A stretch of 64,000 nt of DNA from Deinococcus aetherius (GCF_025997855.1 NZ_AP026560.1:1204001-1268000); one strand, 5' to 3'. Positions 44,101 to 60,494 are shown, numbered from the stretch's first letter. Notes: a model not told the origin generated them from the sequence alone. Numbers and translations are program-made.

Positions 44101-45081
44101 ATGATCCCATTCCTCCTGCGGCGGGCCCTTCAGGCCATCCCGACCCTGCTGCTCGCCAGCATCCTGATCTTTTTCGTGATCTCGCTCGCTCCCGGCGACT
44201 TCCTGACTCCCGCCCGGCTCAACCCCAACATCAGCACGGAGCAGATCGCCAACCTGGAGCGCAACTTCGGCCTCGACCGGCCCCTGTGGCAGCAGTACTT
44301 CCTGTGGGTGGGCAACATGCTGCGCGGGGACTTCGGGCTGTCTTTCCAGTACCAGCAGCCGGTCCTGGGCGTGATCTGGCCGCGCATCGTGAACTCGCTG
44401 TGGCTGGTGCTGCTCATCACAGTGATCTTCTACGCGGTGTCCATCCCGCTCGGGGTGTACGGGGCCGTGCGGCAGAACTCGCTCGGCGACAAGAGCGTCA
44501 ACGTGGTGCTGTACTTCCTGCTGGGCTTTCCCTCGTTCTTCATCGCGCTGATCGTCCTGTACTTCATCGTGCAGGCGCGCTTCGCCACGGGCTGGGACAT
44601 CCCCGTCGGCGGGATGAGGAGCGAAGATTTCGCCGAGTTGAGCCCCTTGGGTCAGGCGCTCGACGTTGCCAAGCACCTCGTCATCCCCGCCCTCATCCTG
44701 GCGATCACGGACGCGGCGGGCCTGACGCGCGTGATCCGGGGTCAGATGCTCGAAGTGATGCGCTCGGACTACATCCGCACCGCCCGGGCCAAGGGGGTCA
44801 GCGAGCGCACCGCGATCTGGAAGCACACCTTCCGCAACGCGATCCTGCCCATCGTGGCGGGGATCGGCGGCACGCTGCCGGGACTGATCGCCGGGGCGGG
44901 CTTCATCGAGGTGGTGTTCGCCTACCCCGGGATCACGCCCATGCTGCTCAACGCGATCAACACCCAGGACCTCTACCTCATCGCGGGGTTCACCATGATC
45001 ACGACCGTCCTGCTGATTATCGGCAACGCGATCAGCGACATCCTCCTCGCGGTGGTCGATCCGCGCGTGTCGGTCGCCTAG
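44101..45081 (+). CDS. Peptide ABC transporter permease (DppB/OppB type)
   Basis: A 326-residue inner-membrane permease with six membrane segments. It starts [20 protein letters not shown] as in DppB/OppB, has the [11 protein letters not shown] segment, and the ATPase-contact EAA loop [25 protein letters not shown] near residue 220, then [26 protein letters not shown] stands 6 nt before ATG 44101. The second permease follows after 10 nt. Confidence 0.94.
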   Translation: MIPFLLRRALQAIPTLLLASILIFFVISLAPGDFLTPARLNPNISTEQIANLERNFGLDRPLWQQYFLWVGNMLRGDFGLSFQYQQPVLGVIWPRIVNSLWLVLLITVIFYAVSIPLGVYGAVRQNSLGDKSVNVVLYFLLGFPSFFIALIVLYFIVQARFATGWDIPVGGMRSEDFAELSPLGQALDVAKHLVIPALILAITDAAGLTRVIRGQMLEVMRSDYIRTARAKGVSERTAIWKHTFRNAILPIVAGIGGTLPGLIAGAGFIEVVFAYPGITPMLLNAINTQDLYLIAGFTMITTVLLIIGNAISDILLAVVDPRVSVA

Positions 45082-45091
45082 GGAGCCTGCC

Positions 45092-46231
45092 GTGACCACG
45101 ACCGCTCCCCAGCCCCCTCAGGCCCGCGTTCGCCGCCCCCGCTCCCAGTCGCAGTTCGCCGTCGCCTGGGGCCAGTTCCGCAAGAACCGGCTCGCGCGGT
45201 TCGGCGGCGTCTTCCTGCTGCTGCTGTACGCCCTCGCCGTCTTCGCCCCCTTCGTGGCCCCCGACGGCCTGTCGAACTACTCGACCACGAACATCACCCG
45301 CTTCCACCCGCCAACGCCGATCCACGTCCGCGACCCGCAGACCGGGGGGCTCACCCGCCCCTTCGTGTACCAGTACGCCCAGCAGCTCAACCTCGACACC
45401 TTCGTGAACGAGTTCAAGCCCACCAAGACGCGCTGCCCGGTCTACTTCGGGGTGCGGGGGGATTCGTACCGACTGCTGGGCTTGATCCCCGGGAACCTGC
45501 ACCTTTTCGGCACGGGGAACCCCGACTGCAAGGTGTACCTCTTCGGTGGCGAGGCTCTGGGACGCGACCTCTTCACCCGCACGATGTACGCCTCGCAGAT
45601 CTCGCTCACCATCGGTGTCGGGGCGGTGCTGCTGAGCACGGTCATCGGCCTTTTCATGGGAGCGATGGCGGCCTACTTCGGCGGCTTCGTGGAGACGGTG
45701 ATCATGCGGCTGGTCGAGGTGCTGGCGTCCATCCCCTACCTGTTCCTCCTGATCCTGCTGCGGTCGGTCTTTCCGCAGAACATCAACCCGATCTTCGCGC
45801 TGTACATGATCCTGGGCCTGCTCGCCTTCATCTCGTGGGGCGGCCTCGCGCGGGTGGTGCGGGGACAACTCCTGAGCGTGCGCGAGCAGGACTTCGTGTC
45901 GGCGGCGCGGGCGCTGGGGGCCGGAAACGGGCGCATCATGTGGCGGCATATGCTCCCGACCATGACGACGTACGTGATCGTCCTGCTCAGCCTCGGGATT
46001 CCCGGCGCGATCCTCACGGAGTCGGGCCTGAGTTTCCTGGGCATCGGGGCGGTCGAGCCCTACGTGTCGTGGGGGAGCCTGCTGAGCCAGGCGCAGGAGG
46101 GGGGCTTCGCCTCCATCACCCAGCGGCCCTGGGTGCTGATCCCCGGCTTTTTCATCGTGCTGACGGTGATGTGCTTCCAGCTTCTCGGCGACGGGCTGCG
46201 CGACGCCTTCGACCCCCGCAAGCGGCAGTAA
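45092..46231 (+). CDS. Peptide ABC transporter permease (DppC/OppC type)
   Basis: A 379-residue permease, longer than many DppC because of an insert of about 100 residues between the first and second membrane helices (about 55-155) that carries two Cys (KTRCPVYF and NPDCKVYLF). The EAA loop is [27 protein letters not shown] near residue 270. The start is GTG 45092. The insert probably faces outward and may contact the binding protein. Confidence 0.92.
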   Translation: MTTTAPQPPQARVRRPRSQSQFAVAWGQFRKNRLARFGGVFLLLLYALAVFAPFVAPDGLSNYSTTNITRFHPPTPIHVRDPQTGGLTRPFVYQYAQQLNLDTFVNEFKPTKTRCPVYFGVRGDSYRLLGLIPGNLHLFGTGNPDCKVYLFGGEALGRDLFTRTMYASQISLTIGVGAVLLSTVIGLFMGAMAAYFGGFVETVIMRLVEVLASIPYLFLLILLRSVFPQNINPIFALYMILGLLAFISWGGLARVVRGQLLSVREQDFVSAARALGAGNGRIMWRHMLPTMTTYVIVLLSLGIPGAILTESGLSFLGIGAVEPYVSWGSLLSQAQEGGFASITQRPWVLIPGFFIVLTVMCFQLLGDGLRDAFDPRKRQ

Positions 46232-46280
46232 TTCCCACGCGGGCCACACGGAAAGTCCGCCGGGACTGTATGATCCCCCC

Positions 46281-46315
46281 ATGTTTTCAAGTCCGTTGCT
46301 GCCTTCGGAGGCGAG

Positions 46316-46319
<4 letters not shown>
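46281..46319 (+). CDS. Putative 12-codon leaderless leader ORF overlapping the next gene
   Basis: TATGAT (46269-46274) is followed by six C residues and an ATG, the same spacing as the leaderless genes here. The frame encodes [12 protein letters not shown], and its TGA overlaps the ATG of the ATPase gene at 46316 (ATGA). Ribosomes that start on it would finish exactly on the next start codon, which also has GGAGG upstream. Expression is inferred from layout only; no -35 box is clear. Confidence 0.35.
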
Positions 46320-48408
<2,089 letters not shown>

Positions 48409-48418
48409 CCGGTCGGCC

Positions 48419-48437
48419 GTCAGCAGTCAGCAGTCAG
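48419..48437. repeat. GTCAGCA heptamer repeat after the ABC operon
   Basis: GTCAGCA is repeated head to tail, two full copies and a third partial, directly before the operon terminator. It resembles the heptamer at 11706-11733 in pyrG. Confidence 0.6.
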
Positions 48438-48465
48438 AAAGCCCTCGCCCTGTGCGGGGGCTTTT
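48438..48465 (+). terminator. Peptide ABC operon terminator
   Basis: AAGCCCTCGC pairs with GCGGGGGCTT across a five-base loop and runs into TTTT. Confidence 0.85.
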
Positions 48466-48541
48466 CCGTGGACCCTCAAGCTGTCGCGTTTCTGACTAAA
48501 CCTCTCACACGTCACAATTGGGACCGGGGCAGGATGCGGTC

Positions 48542-49819
48542 ATGCAACGCATCCTTATGGCGGCGGCCCTGCTCGTCGGCACGGCCTCGGCGGCAGACCT
48601 GCGCATCTACCCCAGCTTCACGGAGGTCCGCGAGCCCGTGCGGGCGACCGGGACCACCCTCACCGTCACGCTGCCCGAGGCGGCCTGGGCGGGCCTGATT
48701 CCCGGCACCCTCGACCTTGACGGCCTGAACTTTACCAGCGCGGTGCAGCGGCAGGAGGCGAACTGGCTCGCCTCGCTGGAGGGGAAGACGGTCTACCTGA
48801 GGGGGGAGGACGGCACGCAGGAGCCCGTGACCCTGGTGCGCGCCCGCGACCTGCTCGTGCGCGACGCACAGGGCCGCTACCGCACCGCACGGTACGAGGA
48901 CCTGGCGTTCGACGTGGCCCCGCCGCTCAATCCCCTCTCGCCCTCGCAGACGCTGACCTTCACGCTGCCGGGGCCCGGGACGGGAACCCTGTCGTACCTC
49001 ACCCGCGCCGTGACGTGGTCGCCGCGCTACACCCTCAAGGCCAGCGCCACCGGCGCCCAGCTCTCGGCGCTGGCGGACATCCGCAACGGCACCGACCTCG
49101 CCTACGACGTGAGGAGCACGGAACTGTACGCGGGGGACGTGAACGTGCAGGGCGGGCCGCCCCTCCCTGCTCCCGTCGCCTTCGAGTCTCGGGCGACGGC
49201 TGCCGATGCCCTCGGGAATGCCGCCCCCAAGATCAACACCCTCGGCGAACTGCGCGGCCTGTACCGGTACGCCCTGAGCGCGCCCTTCACGCTGCCCGCG
49301 AACTCAGTCGTCACCCTGCCCTTCCTGACGCCGAAGCTCACGGCCTTCGAGCGGTACGCGGGCCTGAACACCTACTTCACCCCGCAGAACTCCTCGGGGA
49401 CGCTGAGCCGCTTCTACCGCCTGAAGGCCGACGAACGTCTCCCCGGCGGGCCCCTCACCGTGCGCGAGGAGGGCCGCATCGTCGGGCAGACGACGATCTC
49501 CGAGACGGCGAAGGGCGCCGAGGTCGAGTTCAGCCTGGGGGACGACCCGGACGTCCGGTTCGAGCGCGCGGTGCAGACGAACGTCAACCAGCGGAACGCC
49601 CAGGGCAACCCGGTCCGGACGACCTACCGCGTCACCTACACCTTCGAGAACGGCAAGGACCGCCCCGTCCGCGCCGAGGTGACCGAGCGGGTCGGCGGGC
49701 GCCGGGTGAGCATCGACGGCGTGGCGCGGGGCCAGAACCCGGCCGCCGAGCTGCGGGTGGACATCCCGGCGAACGGGAAGGTGACCCGGTCCTTCGTCCT
49801 CGTGGTGGACAACTCGTGA
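48542..49819 (+). CDS. Secreted DUF4139-like protein
   Basis: A 425-residue protein with a signal peptide (MQRILMAAALLVGTASA, cut before ADLRIY). The part about residues 130-420 resembles DUF4139: SYLTRAVTWSPRYTLKA near 155, ADIRNGTDLAYDVRSTELYAGDVNVQ, then FTLPANSVVTLPFL and a final repeat of beta segments (TYRVTYTFENGKDRPVRAEV). This fold is probably all-beta and structural. CAGGAT lies 6 nt before ATG 48542. The gene converges with the membrane HD-GYP gene. Confidence 0.82.
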   Translation: MQRILMAAALLVGTASAADLRIYPSFTEVREPVRATGTTLTVTLPEAAWAGLIPGTLDLDGLNFTSAVQRQEANWLASLEGKTVYLRGEDGTQEPVTLVRARDLLVRDAQGRYRTARYEDLAFDVAPPLNPLSPSQTLTFTLPGPGTGTLSYLTRAVTWSPRYTLKASATGAQLSALADIRNGTDLAYDVRSTELYAGDVNVQGGPPLPAPVAFESRATAADALGNAAPKINTLGELRGLYRYALSAPFTLPANSVVTLPFLTPKLTAFERYAGLNTYFTPQNSSGTLSRFYRLKADERLPGGPLTVREEGRIVGQTTISETAKGAEVEFSLGDDPDVRFERAVQTNVNQRNAQGNPVRTTYRVTYTFENGKDRPVRAEVTERVGGRRVSIDGVARGQNPAAELRVDIPANGKVTRSFVLVVDNS

Positions 49820-49851
49820 CGCGCTGATCCTGCGTGCGGGAGGCGGGGGCG

Positions 49852-51249
49852 TCAGGCGGGCTGCGCCACCTCCGCCCCCCGGCGTTGCAGGCGCACGAAG
49901 GCCTCGACGACGCGGGGGTCGAACTGGGTGCCCGCGCCCCGCTCCAGCTCGGCGAGGGCCCGTTCGGGGGACCAGGCCGCCTTGTAGGGCCGCTCGCTCG
50001 TGAGGGCGTCGTACACGTCCACGACCGCGAAGAGGCGGGCCAGGGGAGGCACCGCCTCGCCGCGCAGGCGGTCCGGGTAGCCGGTGCCGTCCCAGCGTTC
50101 ATGGTGGTGCCGCACGATGCCCAGCACCTCGGCGGGCAGGAAGGGCAGCCTCTCCAGCATGGTGTGCCCGATGGTGACGTGTTCCTCGATCACGGCACGT
50201 TCCTCGGGGGTGAGCCGCCCCGGCTTGAGCAGCACGGTGTCCGGAATGCCCAGCTTGCCGACGTCGTGGAGGTAGGCGCCGCGCCGCAGCAATTCCTGCG
50301 CCTCCTCGCCCAGGCCGAGGGCGCGGGCGAGCGACACGCTGAGTTCGGCCACGCGCAGGGTGTGGCCCTGGGTCTCGAAGTCGCGCTGTTCGAGCGCCAG
50401 GCCCAGCGCGAGCAGGGTGTGCTCGTGGGCCGCTCGCAACTCCTGCACCGCCTGGTGCTGGGCGAGCCGGGCCGCGAAGAGGCGCACCACCGCGTCGATC
50501 ATCGTGCGCTGGGCGGGGGGAAAGGCACGACCTGCGGGTCTGGACAGCAGGATCAGGGCGCGGACGTGGGGCTGGGGCTCGCCGAGGTGTACGGGAACCA
50601 CGTCGATGACGCCCGCAACCCGCACGAGGGGATGGTCCACCCCGCGCAGGGTCGTCCACGCGTCACCTGTGCTTTGTCCCAGGGAGGCCAGGGCGGGCAG
50701 GGTCAGGTGCAGCGCGGGCGCAAAGCCGCCGCTGGCCCCCAGCACCCGGGGCTCGCGTTCCAGGTGCACGAGGGCGATGTCCTCGCTGACGCCCAGTTGT
50801 TCGAGGGCCCGCAGGGTCGCGGCCACGACCTCCGCGCTGCTCGCCGCGTGGGCCACCCGCAGGCCGCCCACATCCAGCGCCTCCAGGGTGCGCGCGAAAT
50901 TGCGCTGTGCCCGCAACTCGCGCTCGCGCAACCACGCGATCACGCCGAGAATCACGCCGCTGGCGACCAGGCCAGTTAGAAGCAGGAGCCACGGCTGCCC
51001 CGCGTAGACGGTCAGCCGCAGCGGCAGCGAACTCACGGCGCTCATGGGCAGCGTCCAGCGCAACCCCGCCCAGCCCTCGCGCCAGGTCCAGGGCAGGAGC
51101 AGGAAGATGACGAACACCATCACGCTGCCCGGCGGCCGGACCACAGCGCACATCACCACGAACAGCGCGAGCGCGACGAGGGTGAGGGGCCGGTACATGC
51201 CGGACGACGGGTCGGAACGAGACAGCAGTTGTCGCGCGGCAGCGAGCAT
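49852..51249 (-). CDS. Membrane HD-GYP protein, putative cyclic-di-GMP phosphodiesterase
   Basis: A 465-residue protein. Three or four membrane segments lie in the first 110 residues (PLTLVALALFVVMCAVV, VMVFVIFLLLPWTW and PWLLLLTGLVASGVILGVIAWL), then a GAF-like region about 130-270. The HD-GYP domain has GHTLRVAELSVSLARALG near 295, RGAYLHDVGKLGIPD near 325, [30 protein letters not shown] near 382 and [17 protein letters not shown]. All catalytic motifs are present. It is the second HD-GYP gene in the window; the C-terminal domains are closely similar while the sensor parts differ. Confidence 0.9.
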   Translation of the reverse strand: MLAAARQLLSRSDPSSGMYRPLTLVALALFVVMCAVVRPPGSVMVFVIFLLLPWTWREGWAGLRWTLPMSAVSSLPLRLTVYAGQPWLLLLTGLVASGVILGVIAWLRERELRAQRNFARTLEALDVGGLRVAHAASSAEVVAATLRALEQLGVSEDIALVHLEREPRVLGASGGFAPALHLTLPALASLGQSTGDAWTTLRGVDHPLVRVAGVIDVVPVHLGEPQPHVRALILLSRPAGRAFPPAQRTMIDAVVRLFAARLAQHQAVQELRAAHEHTLLALGLALEQRDFETQGHTLRVAELSVSLARALGLGEEAQELLRRGAYLHDVGKLGIPDTVLLKPGRLTPEERAVIEEHVTIGHTMLERLPFLPAEVLGIVRHHHERWDGTGYPDRLRGEAVPPLARLFAVVDVYDALTSERPYKAAWSPERALAELERGAGTQFDPRVVEAFVRLQRRGAEVAQPA

Positions 51250-51452
51250 GACGCGCCGAACATTAGCAGGGGGGAGATCACAGGCTTCTCACATTCAGGC
51301 CCCGGGGAGCCGGGCACGCGGTCGGGCATCCCAGCCCAGGGTGCGCGGGCCGGGCGGGAGGGCGTGGTGTTCGGCCTCGTCCTTGTGCCACAGGCTCCTG
51401 CTGGAGCGCGTGCCCTTCCTGCCGACCGCTGGAGGCTGGCGGCCGAGCGCGC

Positions 51453-55975
<4,523 letters not shown>

Positions 55976-55983
55976 CCCGGTCG

Positions 55984-56018
55984 AAAAACGGGCCGCTTTG
56001 TCCTACTCCAGCAGCCCG
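55984..56018 (-). terminator. Expression-platform terminator of the metH riboswitch
   Basis: On the minus strand CGGGCTGCT pairs with AGCGGCCCG across a 12-nt loop and is followed by TTTTTCG, ending about 9 nt before the metH start. This is the expected OFF structure of a transcriptional SAM-I switch. Confidence 0.8.
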
Positions 56019-56071
56019 CGAAACCTCGAATGCGCTCTTTGCGCCGCCTCTGGGCCATCGCCTCCCGCCGC

Positions 56072-56185
56072 GCCATCGTTGGCCGCACAGGGCGGGAGCT
56101 TTCCCGTGGAGCACCGAGTGCCGTGATGGGGGCCGGTTGCCGCGCCGTCAGTGGGCAGGAAATTCCCTCGGGCGCTCTGGATGGC
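56072..56185 (-). ncRNA. SAM-I riboswitch upstream of metH
   Basis: Read on the minus strand, the P1 strands GCCATC and GATGGC close the element. Inside are the conserved segments ATCCAGAG, GAGGGA, a TGACGGC-type segment running into GCGGCAACC, and GGTGC, in the right order and spacing for the SAM-I (S-box) aptamer. A GC-rich P3 lies between GGCAACC and GGTGC. High SAM would favour the terminator at 55984-56018 and switch off metH-metF. A perfect palindrome CGTGCCGAGCGGCACG (56186-56201) lies just upstream, and TATCCT near 56210-56215 may be the -10 box. Confidence 0.9.
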
Positions 56186-56319
56186 CGTGCCGAGCGGCAC
56201 GACGTAAGGAGGATAGCGCGGGGCGGGGTCGGGAGAAGGTGGGAAAGGGCAGACAAGGAGGAAAACCGCGAGCGACGGCGACGTGGTGCCGTTGTGGGCC
56301 GAGGAACAGGGCGAGCCTG

Positions 56320-57225
56320 TCACGCCCCCAGTTCGGTATCCGCTTGTGTGTCCGCCTGCCGCCCCGGCAGGACCGGACCGGTCACGAGCGCGACGCTTGC
56401 GAGAATGAGCCCGAAGCCCAGGAAGCTCCACAACGTCAACGGCTCACGCAGCAGAAGCGCGCCCCAGACGATGCCGAAGGCGGGCGACAGGTACGTCACG
56501 GTCGTCGCCCTGGTCGGCCCCACGCGTTGGATGAGGCCGAAATAGAGCAGATACGCGACGGCCGTGGAGAGGAGGGCGAGCGCGAGCACCGAAAGAATGA
56601 CGACTCCAGACGGAAGGACGGTGGGGAGCGCGAACGGCACGGCGGGCAGCAGAACGACTGCGGCGCACAACTGACTGTACAGCGCGAGTGCGAAAGGCGG
56701 CACACCCGTCATCCGGAGTTTCGTGTACACGGCGGCCACCCCGTACGACAGCGCCCCGAGCAGGGAGGCTCCGATGGAAAGCCACACGGGGGACGTGAGC
56801 GGGAGAGGGCCGAAGCCGACCAGGAGAGCCACGCCCATCAGGCCGAGAAGCAGCCCCGCACCCTTGCCCCAGGACAGGCGCTCGCCGAGCCAGACCGCCG
56901 CCACCAGGGCCCCGAACAGAGGTGTCGTCGCGTTGAGGGTGGCCGCCAGGGACGCCGTGATCTGCACGGTGGCCGCCGAGATGAGCAGGAACGGCAGCGC
57001 CGAGTTGACGACGCCGATCACCAGAAATTGCCGCCAGCGGACGCGGAAGCTGGGCAACGACCGTGTGGCGACGGCAAAAGTCAGCAGCGCGAGGCCAGCG
57101 ATGAGGACGCGCAATTCGATCAGGACGACCGGACCGAGGACCGGCGCGGCGATCCGCATGAAGAGGAACGAGCCCCCCCACAGGGCGGAGAGGACGAGCA
57201 GTGCGGTCAAATCTCGGGGTGACAT
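56320..57225 (-). CDS. EamA-family (DMT) transporter
   Basis: A 301-residue membrane protein with about ten segments and two EamA repeats: [20 protein letters not shown] near residue 10, [25 protein letters not shown] closing repeat one near 110, and [19 protein letters not shown] closing repeat two near 260. Members move amino acids, purines or other metabolites, and the substrate is not predictable. AGGAG precedes ATG 57225. The gene lies 54 nt after ada on the same strand and may be co-transcribed. Confidence 0.9.
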   Translation of the reverse strand: MSPRDLTALLVLSALWGGSFLFMRIAAPVLGPVVLIELRVLIAGLALLTFAVATRSLPSFRVRWRQFLVIGVVNSALPFLLISAATVQITASLAATLNATTPLFGALVAAVWLGERLSWGKGAGLLLGLMGVALLVGFGPLPLTSPVWLSIGASLLGALSYGVAAVYTKLRMTGVPPFALALYSQLCAAVVLLPAVPFALPTVLPSGVVILSVLALALLSTAVAYLLYFGLIQRVGPTRATTVTYLSPAFGIVWGALLLREPLTLWSFLGFGLILASVALVTGPVLPGRQADTQADTELGA

Positions 57226-57279
57226 AGGGGCTCCTGGCCTGCACTGGGGAGGGGAGGCGGCATGACGGGGGCCTGCGTT

Positions 57280-58341
57280 TCACCCGGCGGTGTGGCTCTT
57301 CTCGTGTTCGAGCAGGGTTCGCTTGCGTTCGGTACCCCAGCGGTAGCCGCCAAGGGCGCCGCCCGAACGAACGACCCGGTGACACGGCACGACGAGGGCG
57401 ACGGGATTGACCGCACAGGCCCGCGCCACGGCACGCACCGCCCTGGGCTCACCGAGCATCTCGGCCACCTGGGCATACGAGCGTGTTTCGCCGTAGGGGA
57501 TGGAGCGCAGCGCGTCCCAGACTCTGCGTTGGAAGTCTGTCCCCGGCAGGTCGGTGGGCAGGGGCGGATCGCGCCGGACGCCCGCGAGGTGCCGGTGCAG
57601 GGCCTCCAGGTACTCGCCGAGCGGCGCCTCGTCCTGCACGAACGTGGCCCGGGGGTACTCGGCGTGCAGGCTCCGGACGAGTGTTTCCGCGTCCCCGAAG
57701 CGCACCGCCACGAGGCCCCGCCCGGTGGCGGCCACCAGCATGGGCCCCAGCACACTCTCGGCGACGGCGAAGGTGATGCACTGGCCCGCGCCACCCATCC
57801 GGTAACTGCTCGGCGGCATACCGATCTGGTCGGTCGCGCGGTCGTAGAGGGTGCGGGGTGAGGAGTGACCGGCCCCGTACAGGGCGGCGGTCACGCTCAC
57901 GCCCTCCCGGAGTTCACGCTTGACCCGCTCACCCCGCCGTGCGAGCGCGTACTGCTTGGGCGTCACGCCCATCTCCGCCTTGAACACCCGCTGAAGGTGA
58001 AAGGGACTGAGCCCGACCGCATCGGCGAGCTGCGTGAGGGACGGCGTGGGCTCCACGGTGTCCAGAAGATGCTGGATGTGCAAAACGGCACGTCGCCGCC
58101 CCTCGACTTCCGTGGGCCTGCACCGCAGGCAGGGACGGAACCCGGCGGCGTCGGCGCTCTCCGCATGGTCGAAGAACTCGACGTTCTCGCGTTTCGGGCG
58201 GCGCGACGGGCACGAGGGACGGCAGTAGATGCCCGTGGAACGCACACCGTAGTAGAACTGTCCGTCCCAGGAGGAGTCGCGGTTCAACACGGCCTGCCAG
58301 AGGGCATCTTCTTGAAGGGCGGTCGAGCGCACTTGAGTCAT
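57280..58341 (-). CDS. ada: Ada regulator/O6-methylguanine-DNA methyltransferase
   Basis: A 353-residue bifunctional alkylation-response protein with all three parts. The N-terminal zinc domain has GVRSTGIYCRPSCPSRRPKRENV (first acceptor Cys near residue 40) and FRPCLRCRPTE. An AraC-type helix-turn-helix region is at about 90-185 (LADAVGLSPFHLQRVFKAEMGVTPKQY). The C-terminal O6-alkylguanine transferase has NPVALVVPCHRVV with acceptor Cys near 318. It repairs methylated DNA and activates its own regulon. AGGAG precedes ATG 58341. Confidence 0.95.
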   Translation of the reverse strand: MTQVRSTALQEDALWQAVLNRDSSWDGQFYYGVRSTGIYCRPSCPSRRPKRENVEFFDHAESADAAGFRPCLRCRPTEVEGRRRAVLHIQHLLDTVEPTPSLTQLADAVGLSPFHLQRVFKAEMGVTPKQYALARRGERVKRELREGVSVTAALYGAGHSSPRTLYDRATDQIGMPPSSYRMGGAGQCITFAVAESVLGPMLVAATGRGLVAVRFGDAETLVRSLHAEYPRATFVQDEAPLGEYLEALHRHLAGVRRDPPLPTDLPGTDFQRRVWDALRSIPYGETRSYAQVAEMLGEPRAVRAVARACAVNPVALVVPCHRVVRSGGALGGYRWGTERKRTLLEHEKSHTAG

Positions 58342-58682
58342 GGAGGCTCCTGTTGCCTCAAGCGTAGTGGGGGAATGAAGCTGGTTCTATCCGTTTCTTG
58401 CGCTCAAATTGAAGGACACTGGGTTTCAGGTCGGCCGACTCGGTGGGCCCTGCCGAGAGCCCGGGCACGCGGGCACCGCGCCTGACCCGCGAGGTTCGGG
58501 CATGTTCGAGCCTCGCCGGGCGTACACTGGCTCATGCCGCTTCCGCCTTGGTGATCCTCCGCCAGTTCGCTTGCCCCAGTCGGCCTCTCCACGCGTCCGA
58601 CAGGTTCGACCGGTCTGTCCCCACCCCTGCCACGACGAGCCGCCGCTGTCCATCGCCGCTCTCGTGAAAGGGACCAAGACCT
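58342..58682. other. Divergent intergenic region between ada and the MFS gene
   Basis: No gene is supported in these 341 bp. The ada Shine-Dalgarno is at the left end. TACACT (58523-58528) followed 5 nt later by an ATG opens a six-codon frame (MPLPPW) of unknown meaning, and may simply mark the promoter of the MFS gene, whose GTG lies about 150 nt further on. I see no known riboswitch or operator. Confidence 0.5.
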
Positions 58683-59864
58683 GTGTCGTTTCGACTGCCA
58701 GCGCGCCTTCTACGCTTTCCGCTGACCTTCCTGACCGCCGCCCTGGCGGTCGAACTTCTCGACGAGCTGGTGGACGGCGTGACGGGCGCCGCGTGGCCGC
58801 TCGTCAGACAGGACCTCTCGCTCTCCTACGCCGAGATCGGGCTTCTGCTCGGCGTGCCCGCCCTCCTCGCCAACCTGATCGAGCCCGCCTTCGGGGTGCT
58901 GGCCGACTTCGGGCGGCGGCGGGCGCTGATTCTCGGCGGGGGCGTGGTCTTTGCCCTTTCGCTCGCGCTGTTCGCCGTGGCAGGTGGGTTCTGGCCGCTG
59001 CTCCTTGCGTCAGTGCTGTTCTACCCTGCGTCGGGGGCGTTCGTGGCCCTCACCCAGGCCGCGCTGATGGACGCCGACCCCGCCCGGCGCGAACAGAACA
59101 TGGCCCGCTGGGCGCTGGCCGGGTCAGTGGGCAACGTGGTCGGCCCCCTCCTGATCGGCCTCGCCGTGACCCTGGGGCTGGGGTGGCGGCCCGTCTTCGC
59201 GCTGCTGGCCGCCCTGACCGTGGCGGTGCTGGCCCTCGCGTGGCGGTCGCGTGAGGCGTTGGCGGGTGAGGGAGACGGCGACACGTCCCCGAGCTGGAGG
59301 ATTGCGGCGGCGGAGGGCTGGGCCGCCCTGCGCCGGGGGGAGGTTCGCCGCTTCCTGATCCTGCTGGAGTGCGCGAACCTGCCCCTGGACGTGTTTCGCG
59401 GCTTCCTCGCCCTGTACTTCGTGGACGCGGTGGGGACGAGTCCCGCGCTGGCGAGCCTCGCCGTGGCGGTGCTGACCGGGGTCGGGCTGGTGGGGGACGC
59501 ACTCGTGGTCCCGTTGCTGGAGCGTGTCTCCGGCCTGCACTTCCTGCGCCTGAGCGCGTGGGCGGTGGCGGTCGTCCTTCCGGCCTTCCTGCTCGTGCCC
59601 TCGCCTGGGGTCAAACTGGCCCTGGTGGGGGCGCTCGGCCTGCTGACCTCCGGGTGGTACGCGGTCTTGCAGGCGCGGCTGTACGGCAGCCTCCCGGAGC
59701 GCAGCGGTACGGTCATGGCGCTGGGCAGCGTGGCGGGGCTGGCCGGGGGGGCGGTGCTGCCCCTGCTGGGGCTCGTCGCCGACCGCTTTGGGGTGACGGC
59801 GGCGATGTGGTTGCTGCTGGCGGGGCCTTTGGCGTTGATCGTGGGACTACCCCGGCGGAACTGA
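58683..59864 (+). CDS. Major facilitator superfamily transporter
   Basis: A 393-residue membrane protein with about twelve segments. The A-motif-like loop GVLADFGRRRALILGGG lies after the second helix near residue 75, and a central cytoplasmic loop is at about 195-225 (REALAGEGDGDTSPSWR). The second half includes GVLLVG-type helices and LYGSLPERSGTVMALGSVAGLAGGAVLPL. The substrate is unknown and it is probably a drug or metabolite exporter. The start is GTG 58683 with AAAGGGA upstream. It diverges from ada. Confidence 0.88.
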   Translation: MSFRLPARLLRFPLTFLTAALAVELLDELVDGVTGAAWPLVRQDLSLSYAEIGLLLGVPALLANLIEPAFGVLADFGRRRALILGGGVVFALSLALFAVAGGFWPLLLASVLFYPASGAFVALTQAALMDADPARREQNMARWALAGSVGNVVGPLLIGLAVTLGLGWRPVFALLAALTVAVLALAWRSREALAGEGDGDTSPSWRIAAAEGWAALRRGEVRRFLILLECANLPLDVFRGFLALYFVDAVGTSPALASLAVAVLTGVGLVGDALVVPLLERVSGLHFLRLSAWAVAVVLPAFLLVPSPGVKLALVGALGLLTSGWYAVLQARLYGSLPERSGTVMALGSVAGLAGGAVLPLLGLVADRFGVTAAMWLLLAGPLALIVGLPRRN

Positions 59865-60028
59865 GCCCGGCGCCCCTGATTCAACCAACCCTCCTTTTTA
59901 TAAGTGTTTCTTAAGTCGGACGAAGAACGAACAGAAGCGGGACCGTGCATCAATCATGAATGCAGGCGGCGACGTGAAGGCCAGGACTCTCTCATGCCGC
60001 CGCACTGTAGGGAACGGAGGAGGATGAC

Positions 60029-60442
60029 ATGGTACGAACTTTCGCTCAGGTGGCGGGCATTATTTACCTTCTGGTTGGCATTCTGGGTTTCTTCCCCGCG
60101 CTGCTTTCGGCCCCCACAGGCCCCGACCTCGCCATCGACGCCTTTCACGGGCGTCTGCTGGGGCTCTTTCCCGTCAACCTGACGCACAACATCGTCCACC
60201 TCGCCATCGGGCTGTGGGGAATCACCGCCGCCCGTTCCCTGAGCGGCGCCGTCGGCTTTGCCCGTGGCCTGACCGTTCTCTACGTCATCCTCGGCATCAT
60301 GGGATTGATTCCCGGCCTGAATACCATGTTCGGCCTCGCCCCGCTGCACGGCAACGACGTGTGGCTGCACTTTGGCACGGCCCTGGTCGCCGCCTACTTC
60401 GGCTGGGGCGCCGCGCGGGACACGAGCGCGAGCTACCGCTGA
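60029..60442 (+). CDS. DUF4383-family membrane protein
   Basis: A 137-residue protein with four membrane helices and the DUF4383 pattern: VAGIIYLLVGILGFFP near residue 8, LFPVNLTHNIVHLAIGLWGI near 52, ARGLTVLYVILGIMGLIPG and NDVWLHFGTALVAAYFGW near 110. The NxxHNxxHLxxG motif is typical of the family, whose function is unknown. GGAGGA stands 7 nt before ATG 60029. A terminator follows. Confidence 0.88.
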   Translation: MVRTFAQVAGIIYLLVGILGFFPALLSAPTGPDLAIDAFHGRLLGLFPVNLTHNIVHLAIGLWGITAARSLSGAVGFARGLTVLYVILGIMGLIPGLNTMFGLAPLHGNDVWLHFGTALVAAYFGWGAARDTSASYR

Positions 60443-60453
60443 GGGTATTGAGT

Positions 60454-60488
60454 GAGGGGCGGGGCCGGAGGTGCCTCGCCCCTCCGTT
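60454..60488 (+). terminator. Terminator after the DUF4383 gene
   Basis: GAGGGGCG (60454-60461) pairs with CGCCCCTC (60477-60484), followed by CGTTATT. Confidence 0.65.
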
Positions 60489-60494
60489 ATTAGC

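Noticed and set aside
58523..58554. A six-codon leaderless ORF (MPLPPW) upstream of the MFS gene
   Set aside because: TACACT-5 nt-ATG resembles the leaderless pattern, but the frame is too short and lies about 130 nt from the MFS start with no coupling, so it is more simply a promoter with a chance ATG.
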